A stretch of 64,000 nt of DNA, taken from contig CP045205.1 in the NCBI GenBank assembly GCA_009363175.1, positions 2,976,001 to 3,040,000 of the forward strand. Reading direction: 5' to 3'. The notes below the pieces were generated by a model, which worked only from the letters and a program-made list of their open reading frames with translations, had not been told where the DNA came from and did not search any database. The translations under genes and the position numbers were made by a program. Below, in pieces: positions 35,499-44,493 of this stretch. Source of the stretch: Citrobacter telavivensis (lineage in GTDB: Bacteria > Pseudomonadota > Gammaproteobacteria > Enterobacterales > Enterobacteriaceae). Each line of letters opens with the position of its first letter. Positions within the stretch are counted from its first letter, which is position 1.

Positions 35499-35532
35499 GT
35501 GCGAACAACGCAAAAATGTGCGAAATACGCAC
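35499..35532. promoter_or_regulatory. Second pair of palindromes before pcaI
   Basis: GTGCG-aacaa-CGCAA (35499-35513) and GTGCG-aaata-CGCAC (35518-35532) are near-identical 15-base palindromes repeated 19 bases apart. That is a usual IclR-type site size. They lie 17-50 bases before the pcaI start, so they may act on the promoter or on a repressor site. Confidence 0.5.
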
Positions 35533-35548
35533 CAAAAGGAGCGAGCTG

Positions 35549-36238
35549 ATGATTGATAAAAGTGTGCCTTCGCTGGAGGAGGCCATCGCCGGGATCCCGG
35601 ATGGTGCCACCATCATGATTGGGGGCTTTGGTACCGCCGGACAACCCACCACGTTGATCGATGCGCTCATTGCGCAGGGGGCTCGCGACCTCACCATCAT
35701 CAATAACAATGCGGGCAACGGTGAAATCGGTCTGGCGGCGCTGTTGAAGGCCAGACGCGTGCGCAAAATGATCTGCTCCTTTCCGCGTCAGGTGGATTCA
35801 CAGGTTTTTGACGCACTGTATCGCCGCGGCGAGGTTGAGCTGGAACTGGTGCCGCAGGGGAATCTGGCGGCGCGGATTCAGGCCGCCGGGGCCGGACTGG
35901 GAGCCATTTATACGCCGACAGGCTACGGCACCCCGCTGGCGGAAGGTAAAGAAACTCGCCGCATCGAGGGGAAAAACTATGTACTCGACTATCCGATCAA
36001 AGCCGATTTTGCTCTGATTAAGGCGCACCAGGCCGATCGCTGGGGAAATCTGGTGTATCGAAAAGCGGCGCGCAATTTTGGCCCCATCATGGCGACTGCC
36101 GCGCAAACCACCGTGGTGGAGGTGAATCAGATTGTCCCGCTGGGCGAACTCGATCCCGAGCACGTCATCACGCCCGGTATTTTTGTCCAGCGCGTGTTTT
36201 CTCTGGAAAACCTCACCCACGCTGCGCTGCGCGCGTAA
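35549..36238 (+). CDS. pcaI: 3-oxoadipate CoA-transferase subunit A
   Basis: The 229-residue protein is the alpha subunit of the family I CoA-transferase, with motif MIGGFGTAGQPTTLI and RGKNYVLDYPIKADFALIKA-like sequence (EGKNYVLDYPI). The ATG at 35549 follows AAAGGAG; the open frame upstream is in the promoter. With PcaJ it moves CoA from succinyl-CoA to beta-ketoadipate. It is the first gene of pcaIJFBDC. Confidence 0.93.
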   Translation: MIDKSVPSLEEAIAGIPDGATIMIGGFGTAGQPTTLIDALIAQGARDLTIINNNAGNGEIGLAALLKARRVRKMICSFPRQVDSQVFDALYRRGEVELELVPQGNLAARIQAAGAGLGAIYTPTGYGTPLAEGKETRRIEGKNYVLDYPIKADFALIKAHQADRWGNLVYRKAARNFGPIMATAAQTTVVEVNQIVPLGELDPEHVITPGIFVQRVFSLENLTHAALRA

Positions 36239-36245
36239 GGAGTAA

Positions 36246-36905
36246 ATGATGAAGAAATTATCCCGTGACGAAATGGCCAGACGCGTGGCGCAGGATATTC
36301 CGGAAGGAGCATACGTCAATCTGGGGATCGGCTTGCCGACCCGCATCGCCAACTACCTGCCGGCGGAAAAAGAGATTTTCCTGCACAGTGAAAATGGCCT
36401 GCTCGGGATGGGGCCAAAACCCGCAGAAGGGGAAGAAGATCCGGAACTGATTAACGCCGGAAAAGAGTACGTCACCTTGTTGCAGGGCGGTTGCTTTTTC
36501 CACCACGGCGACTCTTTCGCCATGATGCGTGGCGGACACCTCGATATCTGCGTGCTGGGGGCGTATCAGGTCTCTGCATCAGGGGATCTTGCCAACTGGA
36601 GTACCGGTGCGCCGGACGCCATTCCCGCCGTGGGCGGCGCGATGGATCTGGCGATCGGTGCGCGCCAGGTTTTCGTGATGATGGACCATCTGACCCGCGA
36701 CGGTGAGTGCAAACTGGTTGAGTACTGCTCCTACCCACTGACGGGCATGGGCTGTGTCAGCCGTATCTATACCGACCTGGCAGTGATCGACATTACCGAC
36801 ACGGGGCCGGTTGTCCGGGAGATTTTCAACGGTCTCTCTTTTGAGGAGTTGCAGCGTCTGACGCCGGTAACGCTGAGCTGTGAACCGCTGGCGCAAAGCG
36901 CATAA
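36246..36905 (+). CDS. pcaJ: 3-oxoadipate CoA-transferase subunit B
   Basis: The 219-residue beta subunit carries the catalytic Glu (E49) in SENGLLGMGP and the IGIGLPTRIANYL N-terminal motif. Two ATG codons are adjacent; AAGGAG is 3 bases from the first and 6 from the second, so the second (36249) may be used. It lies 7 bases after pcaI and forms the heterotetramer with it. Confidence 0.93.
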   Translation: MMKKLSRDEMARRVAQDIPEGAYVNLGIGLPTRIANYLPAEKEIFLHSENGLLGMGPKPAEGEEDPELINAGKEYVTLLQGGCFFHHGDSFAMMRGGHLDICVLGAYQVSASGDLANWSTGAPDAIPAVGGAMDLAIGARQVFVMMDHLTRDGECKLVEYCSYPLTGMGCVSRIYTDLAVIDITDTGPVVREIFNGLSFEELQRLTPVTLSCEPLAQSA

Positions 36906-36911
36906 GGAACT

Positions 36912-38117
36912 ATGATGAATCAGGCATTTATCTGCGATGCAGTGCGGACCCCTTTTGGTCGCTTCGGCGGAACGCTGGCGAGCGTCAGGGCTGACGATTT
37001 GGCCGCCATTGTGCTGAAAGCCTTGCTTGAACGTAATCCTGGCCTCGATCCGGCGCTGATTGATGATGTGATTTACGGCTGTGCAAATCAGGCGGGGGAA
37101 GATAACCGCAACGTGGCGCGGATGGCGCTGCTGCTGGCCGGGCTACCGGAAAGCGTTCCGGGCAGCACGGTAAACCGTCTGTGCGGATCCAGCCTTGATG
37201 CCATCGGCATCGCCGCGCGAGCGATTAAAAGTGGTGAAACGCAGCTGATGATCGCGGGGGGCGTGGAGAGCATGTCGCGTGCGCCATTTGTGATGGGTAA
37301 AGCAGAAAACGCCTTCAGCCGGAATATGAAAATCGAAGACACCACGATTGGCTGGCGTTTTATCAACGCGCAAATGAAAGCACGCTATGGTGTAGATTCT
37401 ATGCCGGAAACGGCGGAAAACGTGGCGCAGGAGTTTGGCATATCGCGCACCGATCAGGATGCGTTTGCCCTGCGCAGCCAGTTACGCACCGCTGCCGCTC
37501 AGGAGCAGGGACTGTTCGCGCAAGAATTGATTCCTGTGACAGTGTCACAGAAAAGGGGCGATCCGCTGATCTTTCGCGAGGATGAGCATCCGCGCGCAAC
37601 GTCGCTGGAGGCGCTCGCCAGGCTGAAAGGCGTGGTTCGCGCCGACGGTACGGTATCGGCGGGCAATGCGTCTGGCGTCAACGACGGTGCCTGTGCGCTG
37701 CTCATCGCCAGTGAACAGGCGATGGTACAGCAGGGGTTGCAACCGCTGGCGCGTATTGTCGGCGTGGCAACCGCTGGGGTCGCCCCGCGAATTATGGGCT
37801 TCGGTCCGGCACCGGCGGTCCGTAAAGTGCTGGCACAAACAGGATTAACGCTCAGTCAGATGGATGTCATCGAACTTAACGAAGCGTTTGCCGCGCAGGC
37901 GCTGGCGGTGATGCGCGATTTGGGGCTACCCGATGATGCCGCCCAGGTGAATCCCAACGGCGGTGCGATTGCCCTCGGCCACCCTCTGGGGGCATCGGGC
38001 GGTCGTCTGGCGATGACCGCCGCTTACCAGTTACAGCGTACCGGCGGCCGCTATGCGCTTTGTACGATGTGCATTGGCGTGGGTCAGGGGATCGCATTGA
38101 TTATTGAACGTGTGTAA
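36912..38117 (+). CDS. pcaF: Beta-ketoadipyl-CoA thiolase
   Basis: The 401-residue thiolase has the acyl-enzyme Cys91 in VNRLCGSSLDAI, the NEAFAAQALAV motif, the GGAIALGHPLGASGGR His motif, and the C-terminal catalytic Cys in CTMCIGVGQG. It splits beta-ketoadipyl-CoA into acetyl-CoA and succinyl-CoA, the last step of the pathway. It lies 6 bases after pcaJ. Confidence 0.94.
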   Translation: MMNQAFICDAVRTPFGRFGGTLASVRADDLAAIVLKALLERNPGLDPALIDDVIYGCANQAGEDNRNVARMALLLAGLPESVPGSTVNRLCGSSLDAIGIAARAIKSGETQLMIAGGVESMSRAPFVMGKAENAFSRNMKIEDTTIGWRFINAQMKARYGVDSMPETAENVAQEFGISRTDQDAFALRSQLRTAAAQEQGLFAQELIPVTVSQKRGDPLIFREDEHPRATSLEALARLKGVVRADGTVSAGNASGVNDGACALLIASEQAMVQQGLQPLARIVGVATAGVAPRIMGFGPAPAVRKVLAQTGLTLSQMDVIELNEAFAAQALAVMRDLGLPDDAAQVNPNGGAIALGHPLGASGGRLAMTAAYQLQRTGGRYALCTMCIGVGQGIALIIERV

Positions 38118-38126
38118 GGAGCAGGA

Positions 38127-39491
38127 ATGACCTTGCTAACCCCGTTGATGCGCGGAACGGCGCTCACGACAGAATTTTCAGATTTACAGCTTCTCCAGGG
38201 AATGCTCGATTTTGAAGCCGCGCTTGCCCGCGCGCAGGCCGCCTGCGGAGTGATCCCGGCAACGGCCGCCGGGCCTATCGCCCAGGCCTGTCGCGCGGAG
38301 TTGTTTGATCTGCCCGCGCTGGCGGAATCGGCGCGGGCGGCAGGCAATCTGGCGATTCCGCTGGTAAAACACTTAACCGAACGGGTGAAGAGCGCAGATC
38401 CTGACGCGGCGCGCTACGTCCACTGGGGGGCAACCAGTCAGGATGCGATCGATACCGGTCTGGTGCTGCAACTGCGTGCCGCGCTGAATCACACGCAACG
38501 CGCGCTGGGTCAGTTGACAGAAACCTTTGCCCGTCAGGCATTGCACTACCAGCACACCGTCATGCCTGGGCGTACCTGGATGCAGCAGGCGCTGCCGGTG
38601 ACCTGGGGCTTAAAACTGGCGAGCACGCTTGATGCGCTGCTGCGCTGGCAGGAACGTCTGCAACAGTTGCTGCCTCGCGTCCAGGTGCTGCAGTTTGGCG
38701 GCGCGGCGGGAACGCTGGCATCACTCGGACAGGACGCTCTACCGGTGGCAGAGCGGCTTGCGCAGGAACTGGCGCTGACGCTGCCGGATACGCCCTGGCA
38801 TACCCAGCGCGACAGGCTGTTAGAAGTCGGGGCATGGTATGCCGGTATTGGCGGTACCCTCGGCAAGTTTGCTCAGGACTTTGCGCTGCTGATGCAGACT
38901 GAAGTGGCAGAAGTCAGCGAACCTGCCGCCGCAGGTCGGGGCGGATCGTCGGCGATGCCGCATAAACGAAATCCGGTAAGCTGTGCGGCGATCCTGACCG
39001 CCACGCAGCGTACGCCAGGGCTGATGGCCACACTCTTTGGTTGTCAGCTACAGCAGCATGAACGCGCGCTCGGCGGCTGGCAGGCTGAATGGGAAGTCCT
39101 GCCGGAGGTCGTCATGCTGGTCGGGCACGCGCTGGAGGAAACCCAGCTGCTCGCCCTGCATATGCAGGTTTTTCCGCAAAAGATGCGTGACAACCTGGAC
39201 ATCACCCACGGTCTGATGATGGCGGAAGCGGTCACTCTGGCGCTGGCGGCATTTATCGGCAAACAGGACGCGCACCATCTGATTGAAGGGCTGTGCCATC
39301 GCGCAATAGAAAACGATCGATCCCTGCATTCGGTGCTTGTCGATGACCCGCAGGTGATGGCCCATCTTAATGAATCTCAGCTGGCGGCGTTACTGGATCC
39401 CGGCACGGCGACCGGCAGCGCGGCACAATTTGTTCAACGTGTGCTTGCACGTTACGAGGAACGACAGCATGGAACTGAATTACCAGATTGA
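38127..39491 (+). CDS. pcaB: 3-carboxy-cis,cis-muconate cycloisomerase
   Basis: The 454-residue member of the fumarase/argininosuccinate lyase superfamily has the signature GSSAMPHKRNPVSC and the N-terminal motif VHWGATSQDAIDTGL. It converts 3-carboxymuconate to 4-carboxymuconolactone. Its 3' end overlaps pcaD by 23 bases, and a GAGCAGG site precedes the ATG. Confidence 0.94.
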   Translation: MTLLTPLMRGTALTTEFSDLQLLQGMLDFEAALARAQAACGVIPATAAGPIAQACRAELFDLPALAESARAAGNLAIPLVKHLTERVKSADPDAARYVHWGATSQDAIDTGLVLQLRAALNHTQRALGQLTETFARQALHYQHTVMPGRTWMQQALPVTWGLKLASTLDALLRWQERLQQLLPRVQVLQFGGAAGTLASLGQDALPVAERLAQELALTLPDTPWHTQRDRLLEVGAWYAGIGGTLGKFAQDFALLMQTEVAEVSEPAAAGRGGSSAMPHKRNPVSCAAILTATQRTPGLMATLFGCQLQQHERALGGWQAEWEVLPEVVMLVGHALEETQLLALHMQVFPQKMRDNLDITHGLMMAEAVTLALAAFIGKQDAHHLIEGLCHRAIENDRSLHSVLVDDPQVMAHLNESQLAALLDPGTATGSAAQFVQRVLARYEERQHGTELPD

Positions 39492-40233
39492 TGGCCCGGA
39501 CGATGCGCCAGTGGTGGTGTTATCCAATTCCCTGGGCACCACGCTTACGATGTGGGCGCCGCAACTTGCCGCGTTGAGCGCACAGTATCGGGTGTTACGC
39601 TATGACACTCACGGGCATGGTGCTACGGGTAAAACGGGGCCAACCGATCTCGCCCGGTTAGGGCAGGATGTGATTGCGTTGCTTGACCACCTGGATATTC
39701 CGGCAGCGCATTTTTGCGGGATCTCGATGGGAGGGCTCACCGGGCTCTGGCTTGCCTGTCATCATCCTCAGAGGATGCTGAGCGTGACGGTGATAAACAG
39801 CGCCGCACGCATCGGTGATGAGGCGGGCTGGCACGCTCGCGCACAACATGTTCGTCAGAACGGACTGCGCGACATTGCCGTCAGCGCACCTGAACGCTGG
39901 TTCAGCCCATCCTTTTGTCGGTCCGCACCGCAAACGGTCTCAGCCCTGTGTCAGCAACTCGCGGACTCGTCAGCAGAAGGATACGCCGCCTGCTGTGATG
40001 CGCTGGCTACGGCTGATTTACGTGAACAGATTAGCCGTATTACGCGGCCGGTGCTGCTGATCGCCGGAGAATATGACCCGGTCACCACCGTGGACGACGC
40101 CCGGTTTATGCATCAGCGTATTGCAGGTTCCGTGCTGGCCGTGGTGAAGGCGTCCCACTTATCCACTATTGAAGCGCCGGCCACGGTGAACGCGGCGTTA
40201 TTATCGTTTCTGGGAGGACAACATGCAGGATGA
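39469..40233 (+). CDS. pcaD: 3-oxoadipate enol-lactonase
   Basis: The 254-residue alpha/beta hydrolase shows the catalytic triad Ser86 (CGISMGGL), Asp203 (AGEYDPVT) and His230 (KASHLSTI). It opens beta-ketoadipate enol-lactone to beta-ketoadipate. The ATG at 39469 gives the family N-terminus MELNYQIDGPDDAP; the longer frame overlaps pcaB. It overlaps pcaC by 11 bases, so pcaBDC are translated as a coupled block. Confidence 0.93.
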   Translation: MELNYQIDGPDDAPVVVLSNSLGTTLTMWAPQLAALSAQYRVLRYDTHGHGATGKTGPTDLARLGQDVIALLDHLDIPAAHFCGISMGGLTGLWLACHHPQRMLSVTVINSAARIGDEAGWHARAQHVRQNGLRDIAVSAPERWFSPSFCRSAPQTVSALCQQLADSSAEGYAACCDALATADLREQISRITRPVLLIAGEYDPVTTVDDARFMHQRIAGSVLAVVKASHLSTIEAPATVNAALLSFLGGQHAG

Positions 40234-40612
40234 AGAACGTTATCAGCAGGGAATGGCCATACGCCGGGGTGTCCTGGGCGATGCGCATGTTGACCGCACC
40301 GTGCAAAATCTGACGCCGCTGAATGAAGAATTTCAGAACTTCATTACCCGTTATGCATGGGGTGATATCTGGAGCCGTCCCGGACTGGATCGGCATACGC
40401 GCAGTATGATAACCATTGCGATGCTGATTGCGCTCAATCGCGAGGCGGAGCTGAAAATGCATCTCAATGCCGCGTTCAACAACGGTGTAACGCGTGAGGA
40501 ACTGAAAGAGCTGATCATGCATTCGGCGCTTTACTGCGGATTGCCTGCCGCCAATGCGACGCTGCATCTGGCGCAGCAGGTTTTTGATCAGCGCGACGCC
40601 GCGGGGAAATAA
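40223..40612 (+). CDS. pcaC: 4-carboxymuconolactone decarboxylase
   Basis: The 129-residue CMD-family protein has the pattern EFQNFITRYAWGDIWSRPGLD and HLNAAFNNGVTREELKELIMH (in part). It decarboxylates 4-carboxymuconolactone to the enol-lactone used by PcaD. It is a stand-alone PcaC, not fused to PcaD as in some species. It is the last gene of the unit. The dioxygenase genes pcaHG that start the pathway are not in the window. Confidence 0.93.
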   Translation: MQDEERYQQGMAIRRGVLGDAHVDRTVQNLTPLNEEFQNFITRYAWGDIWSRPGLDRHTRSMITIAMLIALNREAELKMHLNAAFNNGVTREELKELIMHSALYCGLPAANATLHLAQQVFDQRDAAGK

Positions 40613-40621
40613 ATCCGGACA

Positions 40622-40648
40622 CCCCGGCGACGGTGCGCGTCGTCGGGG
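40622..40648. terminator. Hairpin between pcaC and dgcM
   Basis: CCCCGGCGACG and CGTCGTCGGGG pair along 11 positions (one G-T) around a 5-base loop. It lies just after pcaC and 10 bases before the converging dgcM end; the T-rich sequence after it is weak. Confidence 0.6.
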
Positions 40649-40658
40649 GACACCGTTT

Positions 40659-41891
40659 TCAGGCTGCGAGCACCCGGTTTCGCCCATCGTTTTTGGCCCG
40701 GTAGAGTGCAGCATCCACCCGCTTAAACAGTTCATCGATACTTTCGTTAGGTTCGTGGTGGGCCACACCAATGCTCACGGTAAAGCGCGGCAGGCCGGGG
40801 AGGCCAATTTTCGCCACCGAGGCGCGAATGGATTCGGCTAGCTGCAGCGCGGTCTCCAGCGGGGTGCGCGGTAACAGCAGAATAAACTCTTCGCCGCCCC
40901 AGCGGAACACTAAATCACCGTTGCGCGCGCAGGATTCCAGGTTTCGCGCCAGCTCGCAGAGCACCTCATCCCCTTTCAGGTGACCATACAGGTCGTTAAT
41001 GCTTTTAAACCGGTCGGTATCAATGAGCAGCAGGCTGTAATCCTGGGGCAGGGACAGATGCTGCATCTGTCCCTGTTCAGTCAGTTGATAGAACTGACGA
41101 CGGTTGAGCAATCCGGTCAGCGCATCATGCAGGGCGGCGCGCTCCAGTTCTTGTTCGAGGCGTTTCTGCTCGGTGATGTCGTGAATGATGCACAGCATCA
41201 GTCTGTCGCCGTAGATTTCAATCGGCCCGGCATAGGTTTGCACATGGCGGGTTGTGCCATCGGCAATTTTATGGACAAAATTTAACGGTTTATGCCCGCC
41301 CGGAAGTCGCGCAATTTCATGCATAATCGGCAGAATCTGCCGACCCAACATATTGATTTCCCAAGTATGTTTCTGGCACATTGCCTCCAGGCTGTAGCCG
41401 TAGAAATTGAGCGCCGCCAGGTTGGCATCGACAATAAGTCCCTCTCTTGAGGGGTCAATCAACAGCATGGGGGCGGAGTTAGTGAGAAAAAATCGGGCGT
41501 AAAATCCCTGCTTTTTACGCTGATAGGTTGCAGACCGGCTGGCCTTCAACCCCTGCGCCGCCGGGGTATCAATGCCTTCGAAGAGAATCACTTCACCGGA
41601 TCCCGGCAGGTCTTTTACCGACAACCGGCAGGTGAGCGCAGCCGGATTATTTTCACGCGGCACCGTCAGAATTTCGACAATATCCTGCTGGTTGCGAAGA
41701 TCCGTAATATAGTTCGGTAAGATAGTCTGCGCGTGGGTGGAATACACCCCTTTGCGCAGTTGGCTGAAGGTGTATCCTTGCATCATCTCTCTGGCGATAC
41801 GATTGGCAAAGAGTAATTCTTCGGTGCCTGGAGAGACGATCCAGACCGGAAGCGTTAATAAATCCAGTGCATTCAGGTTGTGTGCAATCAT
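40659..41891 (-). CDS. dgcM: Diguanylate cyclase DgcM
   Basis: The 410-residue protein has two PAS-like domains (about 10-110 and 130-245, second with a PAC motif) and a GGDEF domain with active-site GGEEF at 332-336. An RxxD inhibitory site is at 323-326. It is close to E. coli DgcM (YdaM), which makes c-di-GMP and, with MlrA and the phosphodiesterase PdeR, switches on csgD for curli. Same length as in E. coli. Convergent with the pca genes and next to the c-di-GMP gene at 41946. Confidence 0.95.
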   Translation of the reverse strand: MIAHNLNALDLLTLPVWIVSPGTEELLFANRIAREMMQGYTFSQLRKGVYSTHAQTILPNYITDLRNQQDIVEILTVPRENNPAALTCRLSVKDLPGSGEVILFEGIDTPAAQGLKASRSATYQRKKQGFYARFFLTNSAPMLLIDPSREGLIVDANLAALNFYGYSLEAMCQKHTWEINMLGRQILPIMHEIARLPGGHKPLNFVHKIADGTTRHVQTYAGPIEIYGDRLMLCIIHDITEQKRLEQELERAALHDALTGLLNRRQFYQLTEQGQMQHLSLPQDYSLLLIDTDRFKSINDLYGHLKGDEVLCELARNLESCARNGDLVFRWGGEEFILLLPRTPLETALQLAESIRASVAKIGLPGLPRFTVSIGVAHHEPNESIDELFKRVDAALYRAKNDGRNRVLAA

Positions 41892-41945
41892 CAGTAATCC
41901 CGTTATTTTTTATTCATTATTTTGCGAACATGCGAGAATAGTTTT

Positions 41946-44072
41946 TTATAATGTAATAGAACGTTGTGGTGATAAACAGGAAACAACGTTTAGTTGTTCA
42001 ATGAGATTATCCTTTTGTAATAGTGACGGTATTTGCTGTGCCGGTAAGGGATGGGCATATAAAAAGCCTTGCAGTACGCCACACCCCATCTGCGTCAGGA
42101 GTCGCTCTTGCTCAGGCGTTTCGATCCCTTCCGCGACGACGCGTAAATTCATAGAGTGGGCGATATCAATAATCGTCGAGACAATTTTGCTGTTCTTGTT
42201 GTTCTCATTGATATCTTTAATAAAGATACGATCGATCTTCAATTCCCGCGCCGGAAGTGATTTCAACATTAGCATATTTGAATATCCGCTTCCGAAATCA
42301 TCAATTGAAACCGTGATCCCGGCAGTCGAAAAGCTATTCAGGATCTGCGTGCTGCGCTCAAGATTTTTTAGCACGGCACTTTCCGTTATTTCCAGCGTTA
42401 ACCGGGACGGCAGGATCTGGTAACGGGCAAGCGCGCTACAGACGATATCGACGATATCATGCTGTTCAAACTGCGTCGCAGAGAGGTTAATCGCAAGCGA
42501 CCAGTCGGTATGTCCTTGCTGGGTCCATTGACAGAGCTGCGAACAGGCCTGCTGAATCACCCATTTCCCGACCGAAAGCATGAGACCCGTATCTTCAAGC
42601 GTGGGGAGAAACGCGCCAGGCATCAGTAGCCCTTGTTCAGGATGCCGCCAGCGCAACAGCGCCTCAAACCCGGCCAGAGTGCGGTCACTGGCAGTATATT
42701 TTGGCTGATACCATAGCTCAAATTCATGACGCGCCAGCGCCTGTGACAGGTCCTGTAAAAAGGCTGGCGCGGTGGTAACAAGGGCTTCCATTTCCGGTTG
42801 GTAGATGGCCCAGCCGTCGCGACCCTGCTGCTTCACATGATACATGGCGACATCCGACTTCACGCGTAGCTCATGCGGGGTGGTACCGTGTTCGGGATAG
42901 AAGCTGAGCCCGGCGCTGAGTGAAACACGAATGACATGGCCTGAGAGAGAGAAAGGCATTCGCAGAGCGTTGGCAATACGGTCCATCCGAGTGGAGATAG
43001 CTTCGGTATTGTTCTCCGGCATCAATAAAATAAATTCGTCTCCCCCTAAGCGGGCAAGCGTCATGGTGTCATCAAGACAGGCGAGGATGCGCTGGCTACT
43101 GGCTACCAGTAATTGGTCGCCAATATGATGACCCCAGGTGTCATTGACGACTTTAAAACGGTCAAGATCGATAAAAGCAAGGGCAAACCGCCGCTGGTTG
43201 AGCGCCGAGTCTTCCATACAGGCCAGTAAACAGGTGTCGATTTGTGCGCGGTTGGGCAGCCCTGTCAAGGCATCGAAATGACTTTGCTGGGTCAGTTTCT
43301 CGCTGAGATGGGAGAGGTTTTCTGCCAGTTGCGACGCCCGCACCTGCGAGTCAAGCATGGAGATCACCAGCATCACGCCTAGCGTGACCAGCGTGATACC
43401 CGCGACGCAGATGGCGAGTTCAACCTGACTGAGTCCCGCGTGGAGTGTGTGGCTATGATGACTGAACGTGGCCGCGCTCATACCGGTGTAGTGCATGGCG
43501 GAGATCGCCAGCGCGAAAATTAGTGACGCCGCCAACCGGTTAAGCAACGTCTGGCGCGTATCCTGCTGCTGTGAAAAAGCCAGTCGCAGGCCGAGACCGG
43601 AAGCCATGACGGCGATGATAACGGACAGGGCTACCAGCCCCCGATTCCAGATGATGGCACCTTGTCCGACGACTGCGGCCATCCCAACATAATGCATGGC
43701 GACCATTCCCATGCTCAGAACCACGGTTGCGACCAGCAGTCTGATGCGTGAGAGCGGTGTGCCGGGAATCACAATGTGAATTGCAAACGACGCCGCGAGC
43801 AGGGCAATAGCAAAGGAGAGAAGGGTCAACGGCAGATGATAGTTAAGGGGCATGCTCATTTTCATCGCCAGCATTGCGATGAAATGCATAGACCAGATCC
43901 CCATACCGAGCGTAATACCCCCCGATAAGCGCCAGAATATCGATTCTCGCCGCGCAGAAATAGCCACTTTACCCGCGCTATCGAGGGAGACAAATGCAGC
44001 AATGAAGGCAACAAGAAACGAGATGCCGATTAATACCGGATCCCATGATACGTGCAACATCTTGCTTTCCAT
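41946..44072 (-). CDS. MHYT-GGDEF-EAL membrane c-di-GMP enzyme
   Basis: The 708-residue protein begins with a seven-helix MHYT sensor (MHFIAM at 62, MHYVGM at 126, MHYTGM at 193), then a GGDEF domain with intact GGDEF (343-347) but no RxxD inhibitory site five residues before it, and an EAL domain with EAL at 470-472 and the later DFGSGYSN and ADGIE-like AEGIE motifs. Both halves look catalytically able, so the protein could make or break c-di-GMP. MHYT domains are thought to bind copper and sense O2, NO or CO. It follows dgcM on the same strand. It is not at this place in K-12. Confidence 0.88.
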   Translation of the reverse strand: MESKMLHVSWDPVLIGISFLVAFIAAFVSLDSAGKVAISARRESIFWRLSGGITLGMGIWSMHFIAMLAMKMSMPLNYHLPLTLLSFAIALLAASFAIHIVIPGTPLSRIRLLVATVVLSMGMVAMHYVGMAAVVGQGAIIWNRGLVALSVIIAVMASGLGLRLAFSQQQDTRQTLLNRLAASLIFALAISAMHYTGMSAATFSHHSHTLHAGLSQVELAICVAGITLVTLGVMLVISMLDSQVRASQLAENLSHLSEKLTQQSHFDALTGLPNRAQIDTCLLACMEDSALNQRRFALAFIDLDRFKVVNDTWGHHIGDQLLVASSQRILACLDDTMTLARLGGDEFILLMPENNTEAISTRMDRIANALRMPFSLSGHVIRVSLSAGLSFYPEHGTTPHELRVKSDVAMYHVKQQGRDGWAIYQPEMEALVTTAPAFLQDLSQALARHEFELWYQPKYTASDRTLAGFEALLRWRHPEQGLLMPGAFLPTLEDTGLMLSVGKWVIQQACSQLCQWTQQGHTDWSLAINLSATQFEQHDIVDIVCSALARYQILPSRLTLEITESAVLKNLERSTQILNSFSTAGITVSIDDFGSGYSNMLMLKSLPARELKIDRIFIKDINENNKNSKIVSTIIDIAHSMNLRVVAEGIETPEQERLLTQMGCGVLQGFLYAHPLPAQQIPSLLQKDNLIEQLNVVSCLSPQRSITL

Positions 44073-44493
44073 CGAGAGTCTGTCGTGCAGTTAAATTTAG
44101 CAGGGATTCATCCTTTCGCATGAGAAAAAAATGACAAATCCCGAAATTTTCGCCTTCTTCATTAGCGTTCTGCGGTGAAAAGCGGCAAAAGCGCGAAGGT
44201 GCTTATTTAAACGTTATGAAATCTAATCAGTTAAGCTGTGGTTAATGCGCGTTACATAGAGTGTCGTGCCACTTAACTGTTCAGGAGTAGAATCTCATGA
44301 GCCTGGAGGGGAAAGTCGTCGTTTCCATGATTAACATGAAGCATAAGGTAAATTTATCTTCCATTATCCCGCTTTAAGGTAAATTTAATTAATCTCAACG
44401 TGAAGATGAGATACAGAGCTAAACGAGAAGAATATATGCTTTTCTGATGCTATATAAATATGACCTGCCATATTAACCTCTAACAGGTTTAAA
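44073..44493. other. Intergenic region with a 26-codon ORF
   Basis: The 421-base AT-rich gap between two divergent genes has no long ORF. At 44297-44377 an ATG with AGGAG nine bases before it opens a 26-residue frame, MSLEGKVVVSMINMKHKV..., whose start resembles a short-chain dehydrogenase N-terminus (GKVVVVTG). It then diverges and stops. It could be a small protein or a broken gene start. The sequence GGTAAATTTA occurs twice at 44347 and 44377. Confidence 0.3.
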
